Assembly (NCBI RefSeq): GCF_002866925.1
Contig: NZ_PKUQ01000001.1
Location: 434,001-498,000 of the forward strand
DNA: 64,000 nucleotides
Source: Cohaesibacter celericrescens
GTDB lineage: Bacteria > Pseudomonadota > Alphaproteobacteria > Rhizobiales > Cohaesibacteraceae
Reading direction: 5' to 3'
Shown here one piece after another: positions 28,911-37,557 of the stretch. Under the pieces are notes generated by a model. The model saw only the letters and a list, made by a program, of their open reading frames with translations. It did not search any database and was not told where the DNA came from. Made by a program: the position numbers and the translations under genes. Within the stretch, counting starts at the first letter, position 1. Each line of letters opens with the position of its first letter.

Positions 28911-28922
28911 TATTGCACCTCG

Positions 28923-29423
28923 TTACCATCCAGCCATATTGGGCCATCTGTCATTTATGAATGTATCGACCGAAATAGACATCGCCTCAAAGGCAGCAAA
29001 GTCATCGCGCGTCAAAAGCAGATCCAAGACGTCAGACGACAACACCGGAGGCTCTCGGGCCTCCACCATGGCGGTAACTTCCCAACGATTTGTGCTGGAA
29101 AGATTGGCTGTAAACGCTGTCTGGCCTTGGCCCTTGAACCGCACTTCGTGAGGGGTCAGCCCCAAGCTGCCTTGCAATGTAATCGAGATCCACGCAGCAC
29201 CGGATTTAGCGCGATCCCGATACCACGATTGAAAGAGAGCAAACTGCCACTCGGAAAAAACCCAACGCACCGACAAGAGCTCCGGCGCGTTGGTGAATTT
29301 TAATCTCTGCCGCGCATATCCGGATTCCATTTCCGTCCGTTGAATACGATCCAGCGGGGACATGCTGTAATTTTTATAGGTTGGAAGCGGCAGCTTGTCT
29401 GGGTAGACAACGATATCAGTCAT
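28923..29423 (-). CDS. conserved tail protein of unknown function
   Basis: The 166-residue protein (MTDIVVYPDKLPLPTYKNYS) has a Trp-rich middle with FSEWQFALFQSWYRDRAKSG and the phrase AWISITLQGSLG. It stands directly after the tape measure gene, where the distal tail or hub protein (lambda M-like) is encoded. No domain is recognised. Confidence 0.65.
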   Translation of the reverse strand: MTDIVVYPDKLPLPTYKNYSMSPLDRIQRTEMESGYARQRLKFTNAPELLSVRWVFSEWQFALFQSWYRDRAKSGAAWISITLQGSLGLTPHEVRFKGQGQTAFTANLSSTNRWEVTAMVEAREPPVLSSDVLDLLLTRDDFAAFEAMSISVDTFINDRWPNMAGW

Positions 29424-29436
29424 TTACCAAACCCCA

Positions 29437-31824
29437 TTACCGGAAAGCCCCCGCCGAACGGTTCAGCCCGTATTGACTTTCAATGACAGGGGCAAGCCCC
29501 TTGCCTTTGGCGATATTTTGACCCATTTGACTCTCCACCTGTTCAATCATGACAGTGACATCAAAGCCGCCATTTCCATTCGGCGTTGCCTCTGCACTCG
29601 CCTCAGAGCCAGAAGCATTGTTGTGAATGGTGATTGTCACGCTGCCGCCTTGAGGACGACTTGCTAACGACGCAAGACCGCGAATGGTATCCGCCGTCTT
29701 TGTTTGCTGCGCCGCTGTCAAAATACGCTCATTCTCCAGCGCAACGATGGCCCGCTCGCCTGGGCGCAAACCATCACTTACATTGCCGCCAGCGTGAAAC
29801 CGCGGCGCATCTGAAAACACCGCAGAATCAACAGACCGGCTGACACCAGAGCCACGACCAACAGCGCCACCAGAGTGGAACAGATGCCCGATCGACAAAC
29901 TTGAGCCAGCCGCAGATCCACCAAACAAATTAGAAAAGTTGAACGCCCCCAGCAATCCACCCAAACCTTGCGACAATGGTCCGGTGATATTCTGCTGGAT
30001 GGTCATTCGGGCGATGTCCGCAACAATGGAATCGACCAAATCACCAAATTCAAGCTTTCCGGTGCTGACAAAATCAACGAGCTTGCTTTCGAGCCCGTCC
30101 AGCGCACCCCCCATAACACCCTCGATCTGGGCGGCACTGTTGGTTGCGCCATCGGCATAAGCCTCAAGCGCCCGCTGCATACCGTCAGATGCCATTCTGC
30201 TTTCAGCAAGCTTCTGTTTCTCCGCTTGCGCAAAAACGCGGGAAGCCTCTTCAACGCCGCGATTGTAGGTTTCTTGAGAAATCGCCCCCGCTTCAAGATA
30301 CTTGTTAAGCTCGGCAATGCGATCCGAATAGGTCTCGCTGGCGGTCATCAATGACCGCATAATGCTCTCGCCTTCCCGCTGCGCATCAGAAACCTTGGCC
30401 GTCGATTTGGCCTCTTTTCCCTTCAGTGCGGAAATTTTAGCCGAGGCCGTTTCCTCGATCTTGGCTCTGGCGTCCGCCTTTTCTTCAGCGGAAAACCCTT
30501 GCGCATCCAAAGCGGCAATCTGTTGGTCGCGCTCCCAATTGATCAGCTCCACACGCTGGTTGGTCGCAGCCAAATGCGCACGATAGATATTATCGAGATA
30601 CTGTTTTCGCTTGGACAGCGTTTCTTGCAATTCATCAGGCACCGCGCTGGGGCTGGCACTGGAGCTTTCTGGCGTTTGACGACTTTTGAAAATATTAACA
30701 ATCTCGTCATTCTCTGCGATTAACGCCCGCCTCTCGGCTTCCAGCCTTGCTATCCTTGCGTTGGACCGTTTGGCATTCTGCCCCGTCCAGTTCTGAGCCT
30801 GGTCACGCTCGATCTGGCTGGTGAGCTCGTTTATTCTTGCGCTGTTACCGCTCATTTGCGTTTGCAGACCGGCGCTTGTCCGATCTTCCAGCTCGCGCAT
30901 TTTATCGATAGCCGCGCCAACTTGTTGAGCCAGATATGCGAACCCTTCTGCCGCCGTTATCGCCAGCGGAGCCAGATCAATCAGAGCGCTGTCAAGATTG
31001 CGGTCAATTACCAGAGCCAAAGTCTTGAGCTGTTTGGATGCCTCGGCTCCTTTTTCGACAATATGGCGATCGATCACCACACCCAACTCACGCCCCTCGC
31101 GCGCCATATCCGCCATTGCATCAGTACCAGCATTGACAAATTTTACCAGCTGCTCACCACCAGCACCGCCAAATACCTCATCAAGAGCAATGAGCTGGGC
31201 TGCTTTGTCCAACTCACCAATCTTTTTAATGATCTCATTAAAAAAGACCGGCGCATCTTTCAGCTTTTTGGCGACATCATCTTGCGTGTAACCAAGCTCT
31301 TGAAAGGCCTCCACAGCAGGGCCCGCACCACGCTGCGCAAATTCCTGCCCACGCAACTGCAATTCCTTGAAGCCGTCGACAAGAGCATCTTTCGAAACCC
31401 CGAGTTTATTGGCCATAAACTCAAATTCTTGGAAGGCTTCAACATCAAGACCGGCAATCGCGGCCTCTCCCTTCAGCTCCGCCAGAGATTCAGCCGCGTT
31501 GATAGCCGCTCTGCGCATAGCCTCGAAAGCAACAACAGCAGCACCGATTGCGGCTCCGGCCACCAATCCAGCCGGTCCGATGCTCCGCAACACACCACCC
31601 GTGGCACCAAGTCGGCTGGTCAAACCATCTGCCGTTGATCTCAATTCACCAGAGGCGGCACTCACGCCTTTCAAGGCCGCGCTTGCAGGTTGCCCTGCCG
31701 TGTTGATTTTTTTGAGGGCAAGCTCACCCTCTTTGCCAAAATCCTTCAGCGCCTTCTCAACCACAGCCTTGTCTTTGACTGACAGCCGAATGGAGACAGA
31801 TCCTGCATCGCGGTTACTGGCCAT
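29437..31824 (-). CDS. tail tape measure protein
   Basis: The 795-residue product shows the usual features: long charged coiled coils (about 350-520), an early Ala/Gly/Val membrane-like segment (GLVAGAAIGAAVVAFEAM near 80-115), and a C-terminal segment with PGERAIVALENERILTAAQ, typical of lambda-type tape measures. It follows the frameshifted tail chaperone genes. Its length implies a moderately short siphovirus tail. Confidence 0.9.
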   Translation of the reverse strand: MASNRDAGSVSIRLSVKDKAVVEKALKDFGKEGELALKKINTAGQPASAALKGVSAASGELRSTADGLTSRLGATGGVLRSIGPAGLVAGAAIGAAVVAFEAMRRAAINAAESLAELKGEAAIAGLDVEAFQEFEFMANKLGVSKDALVDGFKELQLRGQEFAQRGAGPAVEAFQELGYTQDDVAKKLKDAPVFFNEIIKKIGELDKAAQLIALDEVFGGAGGEQLVKFVNAGTDAMADMAREGRELGVVIDRHIVEKGAEASKQLKTLALVIDRNLDSALIDLAPLAITAAEGFAYLAQQVGAAIDKMRELEDRTSAGLQTQMSGNSARINELTSQIERDQAQNWTGQNAKRSNARIARLEAERRALIAENDEIVNIFKSRQTPESSSASPSAVPDELQETLSKRKQYLDNIYRAHLAATNQRVELINWERDQQIAALDAQGFSAEEKADARAKIEETASAKISALKGKEAKSTAKVSDAQREGESIMRSLMTASETYSDRIAELNKYLEAGAISQETYNRGVEEASRVFAQAEKQKLAESRMASDGMQRALEAYADGATNSAAQIEGVMGGALDGLESKLVDFVSTGKLEFGDLVDSIVADIARMTIQQNITGPLSQGLGGLLGAFNFSNLFGGSAAGSSLSIGHLFHSGGAVGRGSGVSRSVDSAVFSDAPRFHAGGNVSDGLRPGERAIVALENERILTAAQQTKTADTIRGLASLASRPQGGSVTITIHNNASGSEASAEATPNGNGGFDVTVMIEQVESQMGQNIAKGKGLAPVIESQYGLNRSAGAFR

Positions 31825-31829
31825 AGATT

Positions 31830-32581
31830 TCAGCCTCCATCTTGCTGATGGGCTTTACTCTGCCCCACCAAATATCCAGACTCCCCATACTCAAGGAGGC
31901 GAGCCAGAAAATCATGGTCCAGATCACTGGGACAGCGCGATAAAGCCTCACGCATTTCAAGTCCAATGACCCGACCATCAAAGTCATTGCGACGCCATAC
32001 GGACGCCCGCTTAAGCACACGGATAGCCGTCAGGCCTTCGTGGCTTTCTACTTTGTGTATTTTTTGTGGACAGGCTGCACATTGGGTTTCACACGCAGCA
32101 CAATAGCCAAGGCCACCCTGACCAAACCATTCAGCAAGGTGGCCTATTGCTCCCCCTCGCGGGCCTCCAGAAAGATCGAGACATAAGCGTGGCTCTCGAA
32201 ATTGGCCAGAAAACCCGTATCCTGAAACAGCATGCCAAAAGCGGAGAGCGATGGATCTATGGGTTTGCCATCCTCATCGCCTACGCCTTCCCAGCCACTC
32301 ACCACCATTTCAGCCACATAGACCGCAATCAAAATACGAGACAGCCCATTGAGCATGTATCGATGATCCTCATTGCTCCCGTTTCCCACCGAGATTTCAG
32401 GCAGGCCAACAAGTGAAAGGGCACCACTACCGTCAAGAAAGCCGGAAACCATATCGCTTGCCCGCTCCTTTGCGGCAGCATGCTCCACAGCAGAGACAGG
32501 TCGCATAATCAAACTGACCCCGCGCCCTAAATCCTTCGACCCTTCTTTGAGATCGAGACGGGTTTTATTCAGCCGGATCAC
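31830..32581 (-). CDS. tail assembly chaperone GT, -1 frameshift product
   Basis: The first 143 codons are shared with the G protein. A slip on the run of five G at 32152-32156 moves into a -1 frame that stays open for 107 codons to the TGA at 31830-31832, giving about 250 residues. The added part contains YCAACETQCAAC, a four-cysteine cluster that could bind zinc, and ends six bases before the tape measure start. A stem-loop 6 bases after the G run supports the shift. The coordinates span both frames, so a simple translation will hit the G stop. Confidence 0.8.
32110..32156 (-). promoter_or_regulatory. programmed -1 ribosomal frameshift signal
   Basis: On the coding strand a run of five G (32152-32156) is followed after six bases by an 8-bp stem, AGGCCACC (32138-32145) with GGTGGCCT (32110-32117), and an inner CTGA/TCAG pairing. 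The zero-frame stop TAG overlaps the stem base. Slippery run, spacer and structure are what a -1 shift needs. Confidence 0.8.
32144..32581 (-). CDS. tail assembly chaperone, G-like (zero-frame product)
   Basis: The 145-residue protein (MIRLNKTRLDLKEGSKDLGRG) occupies the lambda G position between the tail tube gene and the tape measure. It ends FLEAREGEQ at a TAG lying inside the frameshift signal. In lambda-like phages, G and its frameshifted form GT bind the tape measure and recruit tail tube subunits, and neither is in the virion. Overlap of four bases with the tail tube gene suggests coupling. Confidence 0.8.
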   Translation of the reverse strand: MIRLNKTRLDLKEGSKDLGRGVSLIMRPVSAVEHAAAKERASDMVSGFLDGSGALSLVGLPEISVGNGSNEDHRYMLNGLSRILIAVYVAEMVVSGWEGVGDEDGKPIDPSLSAFGMLFQDTGFLANFESHAYVSIFLEAREGEQ

Positions 32582-33552
32582 AATGCATAACTTTCGATTT
32601 CGTTTTTAAGCGTGGCCGTGACCATCGGATCGCTGCCAGTTTGCTCCGCATACCAGCTTACGCTGGCCTGCATGCCCCCCGGGCCTGCAATCGGCGCGAT
32701 AGGGCCCTTTTCAAACCGCACGGCAGGCATCAAAAAGGACAACGAAGAAGTCGCACTGATTTGGAAAATCAATTCCATCGAATGCGCCGTACCGGCCTCT
32801 GCTTTGTCATAGAAAGATTCATCAACATAACGAACGGTTAGATCACCATCGCAAGTGGCCGTTTCAGTCAAATCATAACCGCTGCTGTATTTGGTGCCGT
32901 TGATCTCATCATTTGCCGTGGGATTGTTGTTATAATTAAACGACACGGCAGTAACAGAACCGACCTCGACAGTGTCAACTTTCAGCGCGCCATTAAAGTT
33001 TGGCATAGGCACGCGGTCCATTTGCGTGGCTGGCGAGCCCCCGCCTGATGCAGCAAGCTTATTCTCGTTCCGGCCCATCGCCTGCAATTCAACTTGCTTA
33101 TATCCACCCTCGCGGGAGGCACTCAAAGACAGTTGAGAAAGCAAAACACCAACATGCTGGAAAAAGACTGCCCCAGCCCGTTTCTCGAACTCCAGTGTCA
33201 GATAGGGCAAAGACTCCGCGCCGGATTTGAACACATGAGAATAAGGCCCTGCCCCCGTACTGGTTGGATCACCAAAGAGACCCGTCAACCACAAGCCCAG
33301 ATGGTTCACATCCATTGGCACAGTCAACCCGCCTTCATGCTTGCGCAAATCAGGGGCTTTTTCGCTTTGGTCGCGATTGTTGATCCGGGCTACACCAAGC
33401 ACAGGATCATCAACCTTTCCCTCTGTTTCAGCGAGACTTTCGCTATAAAACAGCGTCGATACATAATCACCAGTCGCTGGCGTATCAAAATCCGCCTGTT
33501 TTTTAACAAGCAGGTTCGTCGCCCGACCGTGCGGCCGCACAATGGTTGGCAT
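32578..33552 (-). CDS. phage tail tube protein
   Basis: The 324-residue protein (MPTIVRPHGRATNLLVKKQADFDTPATGDY) has the start and beta-rich character of siphovirus tail tube proteins, with an N-terminal half carrying SLAETEGKVDDPVLG and a C-terminal half with GGMQASVSWYAEQTG, possibly an Ig-like or receptor domain. It lies between the tail terminator-like gene and the chaperone G gene. Confidence 0.8.
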   Translation of the reverse strand: MPTIVRPHGRATNLLVKKQADFDTPATGDYVSTLFYSESLAETEGKVDDPVLGVARINNRDQSEKAPDLRKHEGGLTVPMDVNHLGLWLTGLFGDPTSTGAGPYSHVFKSGAESLPYLTLEFEKRAGAVFFQHVGVLLSQLSLSASREGGYKQVELQAMGRNENKLAASGGGSPATQMDRVPMPNFNGALKVDTVEVGSVTAVSFNYNNNPTANDEINGTKYSSGYDLTETATCDGDLTVRYVDESFYDKAEAGTAHSMELIFQISATSSLSFLMPAVRFEKGPIAPIAGPGGMQASVSWYAEQTGSDPMVTATLKNEIESYAL

Positions 33553-33590
33553 GGCCTAACCCTTTCTTTGTGTTGGATTTTTGAAACAAC

Positions 33591-34067
33591 CTAAAACGGC
33601 TGATCTGATATGAAGGTCAGCGCGACAGTTACAATCGCACCCTTTGTATTTGGCACACCTGCCGTCACCAGATTGTCGCGTTGGAACCTTGTTATGCGAG
33701 CGTAGCAGCCAACAGCGGCGAGCCCCCCAATCATATCGTGGTCATTTGCCAGATCGATCTGATTAGAAATTTTAGTAACCAGATCCGAAATGGCTGCACG
33801 GCAGCTTGGTTCATCGGCACATTTGACAATCAACTCAAAAGAGGCAAGCTGCTCAAGCTCGAAGGAATCGCTGACGCCCAACGCTTCCTCATTAACGTCA
33901 GTGTCTCCGTCGACCATATTGAGCCAAGCCTTACCACCATCTTCCAGCGCCTCAAGCCCATCATCAAGGGTTTGGTTTCTGTTGAGCGTTGGCAGTCCTT
34001 CACCCGTACTAACAACGCCAGCCAGCACATCGAGCATTTGATCTGACTTCAAGCTATCAGTCATCAT
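33591..34067 (-). CDS. tail terminator-like protein
   Basis: The 158-residue product (MMTDSLKSDQMLDVLAGVV) is an acidic protein ending VTVALTFISDQPF. Its position between the neck protein and the tail tube matches the lambda U-type tail terminator that caps the tube. Size is right, but sequence identity to a named family is not clear. It overlaps the preceding gene by 11 bases. Confidence 0.6.
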   Translation of the reverse strand: MMTDSLKSDQMLDVLAGVVSTGEGLPTLNRNQTLDDGLEALEDGGKAWLNMVDGDTDVNEEALGVSDSFELEQLASFELIVKCADEPSCRAAISDLVTKISNQIDLANDHDMIGGLAAVGCYARITRFQRDNLVTAGVPNTKGAIVTVALTFISDQPF

Positions 34068-34749
34068 TCAACTCCCGTGCGACATGGTGCGCGATTTTAA
34101 CCGGCAACAACTGAACAGCTGACCGGCTGACACTTTCCAGATTAAGCCTCTTGTCCAAGCGGACTTGTTTGATTGCGATAAACATCAAGATCGGCTCGGA
34201 TTTGGCTTTAGAGCCTTGCTTGATCCTCCGCGCACGCTTGACCCGCTTGCTCGGTTTTCTTGATTTGGTGTGGCGGAAACCCTGTTTCGCAACCAGATAG
34301 AGAACGCGGCCAGCGCTATCGCCCGGAACCGGCTGCAAGCTTTCGCCGCCAAATGTATCTGTGAATTCTTCAACCGACATAGGACGTCGGCGCTTAATGC
34401 GCGATCGCGGCACATCTTTTGTCGGTATCGTTAGCCGCGCACCGGACCACTGGGTGGTTGGCTTGATGGTCGCACCATGTTCAAACGCCCCGACTATATG
34501 CGGTGCCTTGGTGTAGATCATCGCCGCAGGCTCTAGACTTTTGGCACCCCGCTTCGGGAAAACAGCATCACGGACAGTGTTCGCCAGCCTCCGGCTGAAG
34601 ATGGATGCAATGTGATCGCGATAGGCATATTTTACATCGTTGGATGCCTCTCGCATTCCGTCATAGATAGCACCCGCCATCCTGTCAGGTATCTTTTCAA
34701 GATATTCTGAAATATCTTCTTTGATGGCGATTTCGAATAATTCACTCAT
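34057..34749 (-). CDS. neck/minor tail protein, DUF6441-like
   Basis: The 230-residue protein starts MSELFEIAIKEDISEYLEK, has an Ala-rich helical N-terminal half and a highly basic C-terminal portion (SRKPSKRVKRARRIKQG). It lies where siphoviruses encode the head-tail connector or tail-completion protein (HK97 gp10 or lambda Z-like). I think it fits DUF6441, with moderate confidence. It overlaps the neighbours at both ends by a few bases. Confidence 0.6.
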   Translation of the reverse strand: MSELFEIAIKEDISEYLEKIPDRMAGAIYDGMREASNDVKYAYRDHIASIFSRRLANTVRDAVFPKRGAKSLEPAAMIYTKAPHIVGAFEHGATIKPTTQWSGARLTIPTKDVPRSRIKRRRPMSVEEFTDTFGGESLQPVPGDSAGRVLYLVAKQGFRHTKSRKPSKRVKRARRIKQGSKAKSEPILMFIAIKQVRLDKRLNLESVSRSAVQLLPVKIAHHVARELNDD

Positions 34750-35045
34750 AATTCATCCACCACCATGCGCCAGACGTCACGCTCGATGCCGGTGTGGCGC
34801 GGCTTGCTCTCAACCTTGTATTGGGTCGCAGCGCCGTCTGGATCAATGGTAAAGACCCCGCCTTTTGTTGGCGTCAATGCGCCGCTTTGCACTTCAAGTG
34901 CAATCTTGTCCAGCAAGGGCCTGCTTTCAAATTCTCCAAACTCGGCATCATCCGAATATAAAATCACAGTGCAATCCACCGCATCTCCAGATACCGGCTG
35001 ATAAGAGGCGGCAACGCCCTCAATCAGAAAATGAGCCTCTGACAT
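34746..35045 (-). CDS. head-tail connector-type small protein
   Basis: The 99-residue protein (MSEAHFLIEGVAASYQPVSG) sits between the DUF2190 decoration gene and the neck gene and overlaps the latter's start. Its place and length match head-completion or joining proteins (lambda FII or ATPase-stopper-like). No domain is recognised. Confidence 0.6.
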   Translation of the reverse strand: MSEAHFLIEGVAASYQPVSGDAVDCTVILYSDDAEFGEFESRPLLDKIALEVQSGALTPTKGGVFTIDPDGAATQYKVESKPRHTGIERDVWRMVVDEL

Positions 35046-35089
35046 TACCGCCTCCTATTGGTATTTTCAGGTCCGCCGACTATGGGCCG

Positions 35090-35431
35090 TTAAGCCCCGA
35101 GACCGGGAATAAGCTTGATTTGCACGGCGACAACCGTATCCGCAGCAGATGTGTAAGCGATGCCAACCTTTGTGTTGGCGGTTGAAGTCTTGGTCAATTC
35201 TTTGGCGGTGTCATCCCAATAAAGAACGTCACCAACCGAGACCACATCAGCAGATTTGCACGGCAGTTCCCAGACACCTTCCGTATGCAAAACAAAGGTC
35301 TCTGTCGCCTCGACTGTGTCACCAGCAACACCAAAGAAAGCACCGATCAAAACGGCGGCACCAGATACAACGCCTCCAACCGGAGCAGCGAGATCCAGCG
35401 CAACACCGTTGCGAATTTTATTTTGAGCCAT
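35090..35431 (-). CDS. DUF2190 family capsid decoration protein
   Basis: From the ATG at 35429-35431 the protein is 113 residues (MAQNKIRNGVALDLAAPVG). It has the Gly/Ala/Val-rich repeated strands of DUF2190, including SADVVSVGDVLYWDDTAKELT. This family supplies capsid cement or decoration proteins next to the major capsid gene. TTTGAGGAAAT before the ATG supports this start over the longer frame (35458). Confidence 0.78.
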   Translation of the reverse strand: MAQNKIRNGVALDLAAPVGGVVSGAAVLIGAFFGVAGDTVEATETFVLHTEGVWELPCKSADVVSVGDVLYWDDTAKELTKTSTANTKVGIAYTSAADTVVAVQIKLIPGLGA

Positions 35432-35511
35432 TTCAATTTCCTCAAATAAAAGGGCCACCCAGTAGGCAGCCCTCGTGAAGGTTCAAATTTCAGATCAAAG
35501 CACGATCAGGA

Positions 35512-37557
35512 TTAGGATGCGCCAGCGTTGTGATAAGCGCCCTTGGCATCAAGAGGAGCTGCTGCAAAGTGATCCTTAACGCGGATCTTCACACCGTCTG
35601 CCGACCAGCTTTGGTTGGAGAAGGATTGCGGCCCTTCCTGACCATCCAGCCAACCAAAGGCCATAGCAGCCATCACGGCAGGGTCAGCAAAGAGTGACCA
35701 GCCTTTAGCAGCCAAGCTATCAAACATGGGCTCATAAACCGGTTTGATAGACCGCTGCGTTGGTGTCACGACCGTGGTGCTGTTGTCCACCAGATTAACC
35801 GGCAAAAGCAGGCGCTCGATGGTGTCGGAAAGAGCGGAGCCACTAACAATGTAAGCAGGAGAAACCCCGATAGATTCACCATCTTTGTTCGCTTGCGTGC
35901 GTATCGCCGTAATGCCCTTGCCCAGCGTGTCGCTGGATGGGGCAGCGCCCGTCGTCGCTTTGTTTTTATGGTCGGCATGGAACATGACTTTCCCGTCCGC
36001 CATCTTTGCCGTAAACACAGCCGTCCAGAAAAGCTTGTTCTCAAAACGAGCTGCACGCTCTGCCATGGTTCGCTCAAAATCGGTGAAGGCACCGAGATCA
36101 TCATTGATGATCATCTCTTCACTCATGGCAAATTCCAAGCCATAAGTGCCAAGCTTCATCGCTTCTTTGCCCTCAGACAAAGAGAAGCTTTCGTACTCGC
36201 CGTTCTCTTTTTTTGGCTTCAACTCTGGCACATCACCAAAGCTGATCAGACTTGTATCACGAAAATCCTTCATGTTGCGCTGTGCGCCAAGCATACGGAA
36301 CGTGCCAGGATGCGCCTGATAAGCAGCCGCCAACACCCGATTGCCCGCCTCGCCGAGCAAAATCGGGAAGTCAGACATTGACGTCGCGGCCCGTAGAATC
36401 CGCTGTTTGCCCGCCACACTGCCGAGGTCTCGGAAAGAGACACCCTTGGCACCAAGCTCGACCATCATGCCCAACATGGACAAGCCGCGATATTTCTGCC
36501 ACCCGTGTGGATCCGCATCAATTTCAGACGCTTCATTCTTGATCTGGACACAACGGCCAGCGATCGCCTTGGCCATGCGTTCATGAATGACAGCAGGATC
36601 GTCATTTGAAAAACCCTGCTCTGTACGCTGGCCAGTGATTTCCACAGCGGCAGACTTTTCGGCCAAATGCTCAAGAATGGCACTGCGAACAACGTCAATC
36701 GAAACATCCTGTTCGATAAAAGCATCAGCTCGTTCGTTTAGCCCATGCTGCGCGCAAAGCGAGCGCACTTCTTTTGCGTAAGCCAGCGCTTCTCGGCGGA
36801 TGGCATCTGCGTCTGGCTGGGCCGCTTGCTGACCAGTTGGCGCGGCAGGGGCTTGCGGCTCGATAACAGCTGGTGCGCCGTCTGGATTTGCGCGGGTGTC
36901 TGGGGCAGTGCCTTGCCCCTGGTTAGTTTGGGTTTTGCGTGGCATATCTGCCTCTTCCTCTTTGCTGTTGAAAATAACACAGGGGCTTGTCCGCTCCTGA
37001 TCTGATCTTGTTTGTGCTGCATTGTCCGCAGGGATCAATACAAAGGACACCTCCATTGGCGTCCAACGGGTCGCGCGGAATACCGGCAACTGGCCTTCCT
37101 CACGAATGGCCTCATATTCCTGAATGGAATAACCGACCGAGATTTTGGAAAGGATCTTGGTTTGAACATCGCGCCAATGCGGCTCGACATCATCGCGCTC
37201 GGAAAAGCGCACAGAGGCAATACCCTGATCACCCTCAATCCTTGCCGATCCTTCAACAACAGCCCCAAGCTGACTCGTCAAATCATAGGCCATATGGCTC
37301 TTTAGCAGCGGCGCACCGGCGTTGAGCCGCGAGAGGTCTATCGCCTTTTCACTAACCTCAAGCTCTTCAATCCAACGCCCATATTCACCGTCCGGCATAT
37401 AGCCGCGCCGTGTGACTTGCGCTCCGGTCGTAAAAACGATTTCGACCGTGCGGTCATCTGCGTTAAGGCTGTCTGATCGGATAATCAGACATGCGTCATC
37501 AGCTGCCCCACGCGACTGCAGGGGCAGGTCAAAAGTCTTTTTCTTTGGCATGATCAA
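35512..37557 (-). CDS. prohead protease / major capsid protein fusion
   Basis: The 681-residue product joins an HK97-type prohead protease (about residues 25-185, with histidine in LLKSHMAYD and serine in ILSKISVGYSIQEYE) to a scaffold-like Pro/Ala/Gln linker (about 205-290) and a major capsid protein (about 330-681). Fusions of this type are annotated in related prophages. An internal ATG at 36943-36945 (residue 205), preceded by AGGAAGAGG, could yield the capsid part alone. The portal gene overlaps its start by four bases. Confidence 0.85.
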   Translation of the reverse strand: MIMPKKKTFDLPLQSRGAADDACLIIRSDSLNADDRTVEIVFTTGAQVTRRGYMPDGEYGRWIEELEVSEKAIDLSRLNAGAPLLKSHMAYDLTSQLGAVVEGSARIEGDQGIASVRFSERDDVEPHWRDVQTKILSKISVGYSIQEYEAIREEGQLPVFRATRWTPMEVSFVLIPADNAAQTRSDQERTSPCVIFNSKEEEADMPRKTQTNQGQGTAPDTRANPDGAPAVIEPQAPAAPTGQQAAQPDADAIRREALAYAKEVRSLCAQHGLNERADAFIEQDVSIDVVRSAILEHLAEKSAAVEITGQRTEQGFSNDDPAVIHERMAKAIAGRCVQIKNEASEIDADPHGWQKYRGLSMLGMMVELGAKGVSFRDLGSVAGKQRILRAATSMSDFPILLGEAGNRVLAAAYQAHPGTFRMLGAQRNMKDFRDTSLISFGDVPELKPKKENGEYESFSLSEGKEAMKLGTYGLEFAMSEEMIINDDLGAFTDFERTMAERAARFENKLFWTAVFTAKMADGKVMFHADHKNKATTGAAPSSDTLGKGITAIRTQANKDGESIGVSPAYIVSGSALSDTIERLLLPVNLVDNSTTVVTPTQRSIKPVYEPMFDSLAAKGWSLFADPAVMAAMAFGWLDGQEGPQSFSNQSWSADGVKIRVKDHFAAAPLDAKGAYHNAGAS
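36937..36970 (-). promoter_or_regulatory. internal ribosome site inside the protease-capsid gene (candidate)
   Basis: The coding strand reads AAAGAGGAAGAGGCAGAT directly before an in-frame ATG (36943-36945) that starts MPRKTQTNQGQG. The site is as strong as any in the operon and lies exactly at the junction between the protease and the scaffold/capsid parts. It would give a nested 477-residue product, as lambda C/Nu3 does. Confidence 0.5.
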
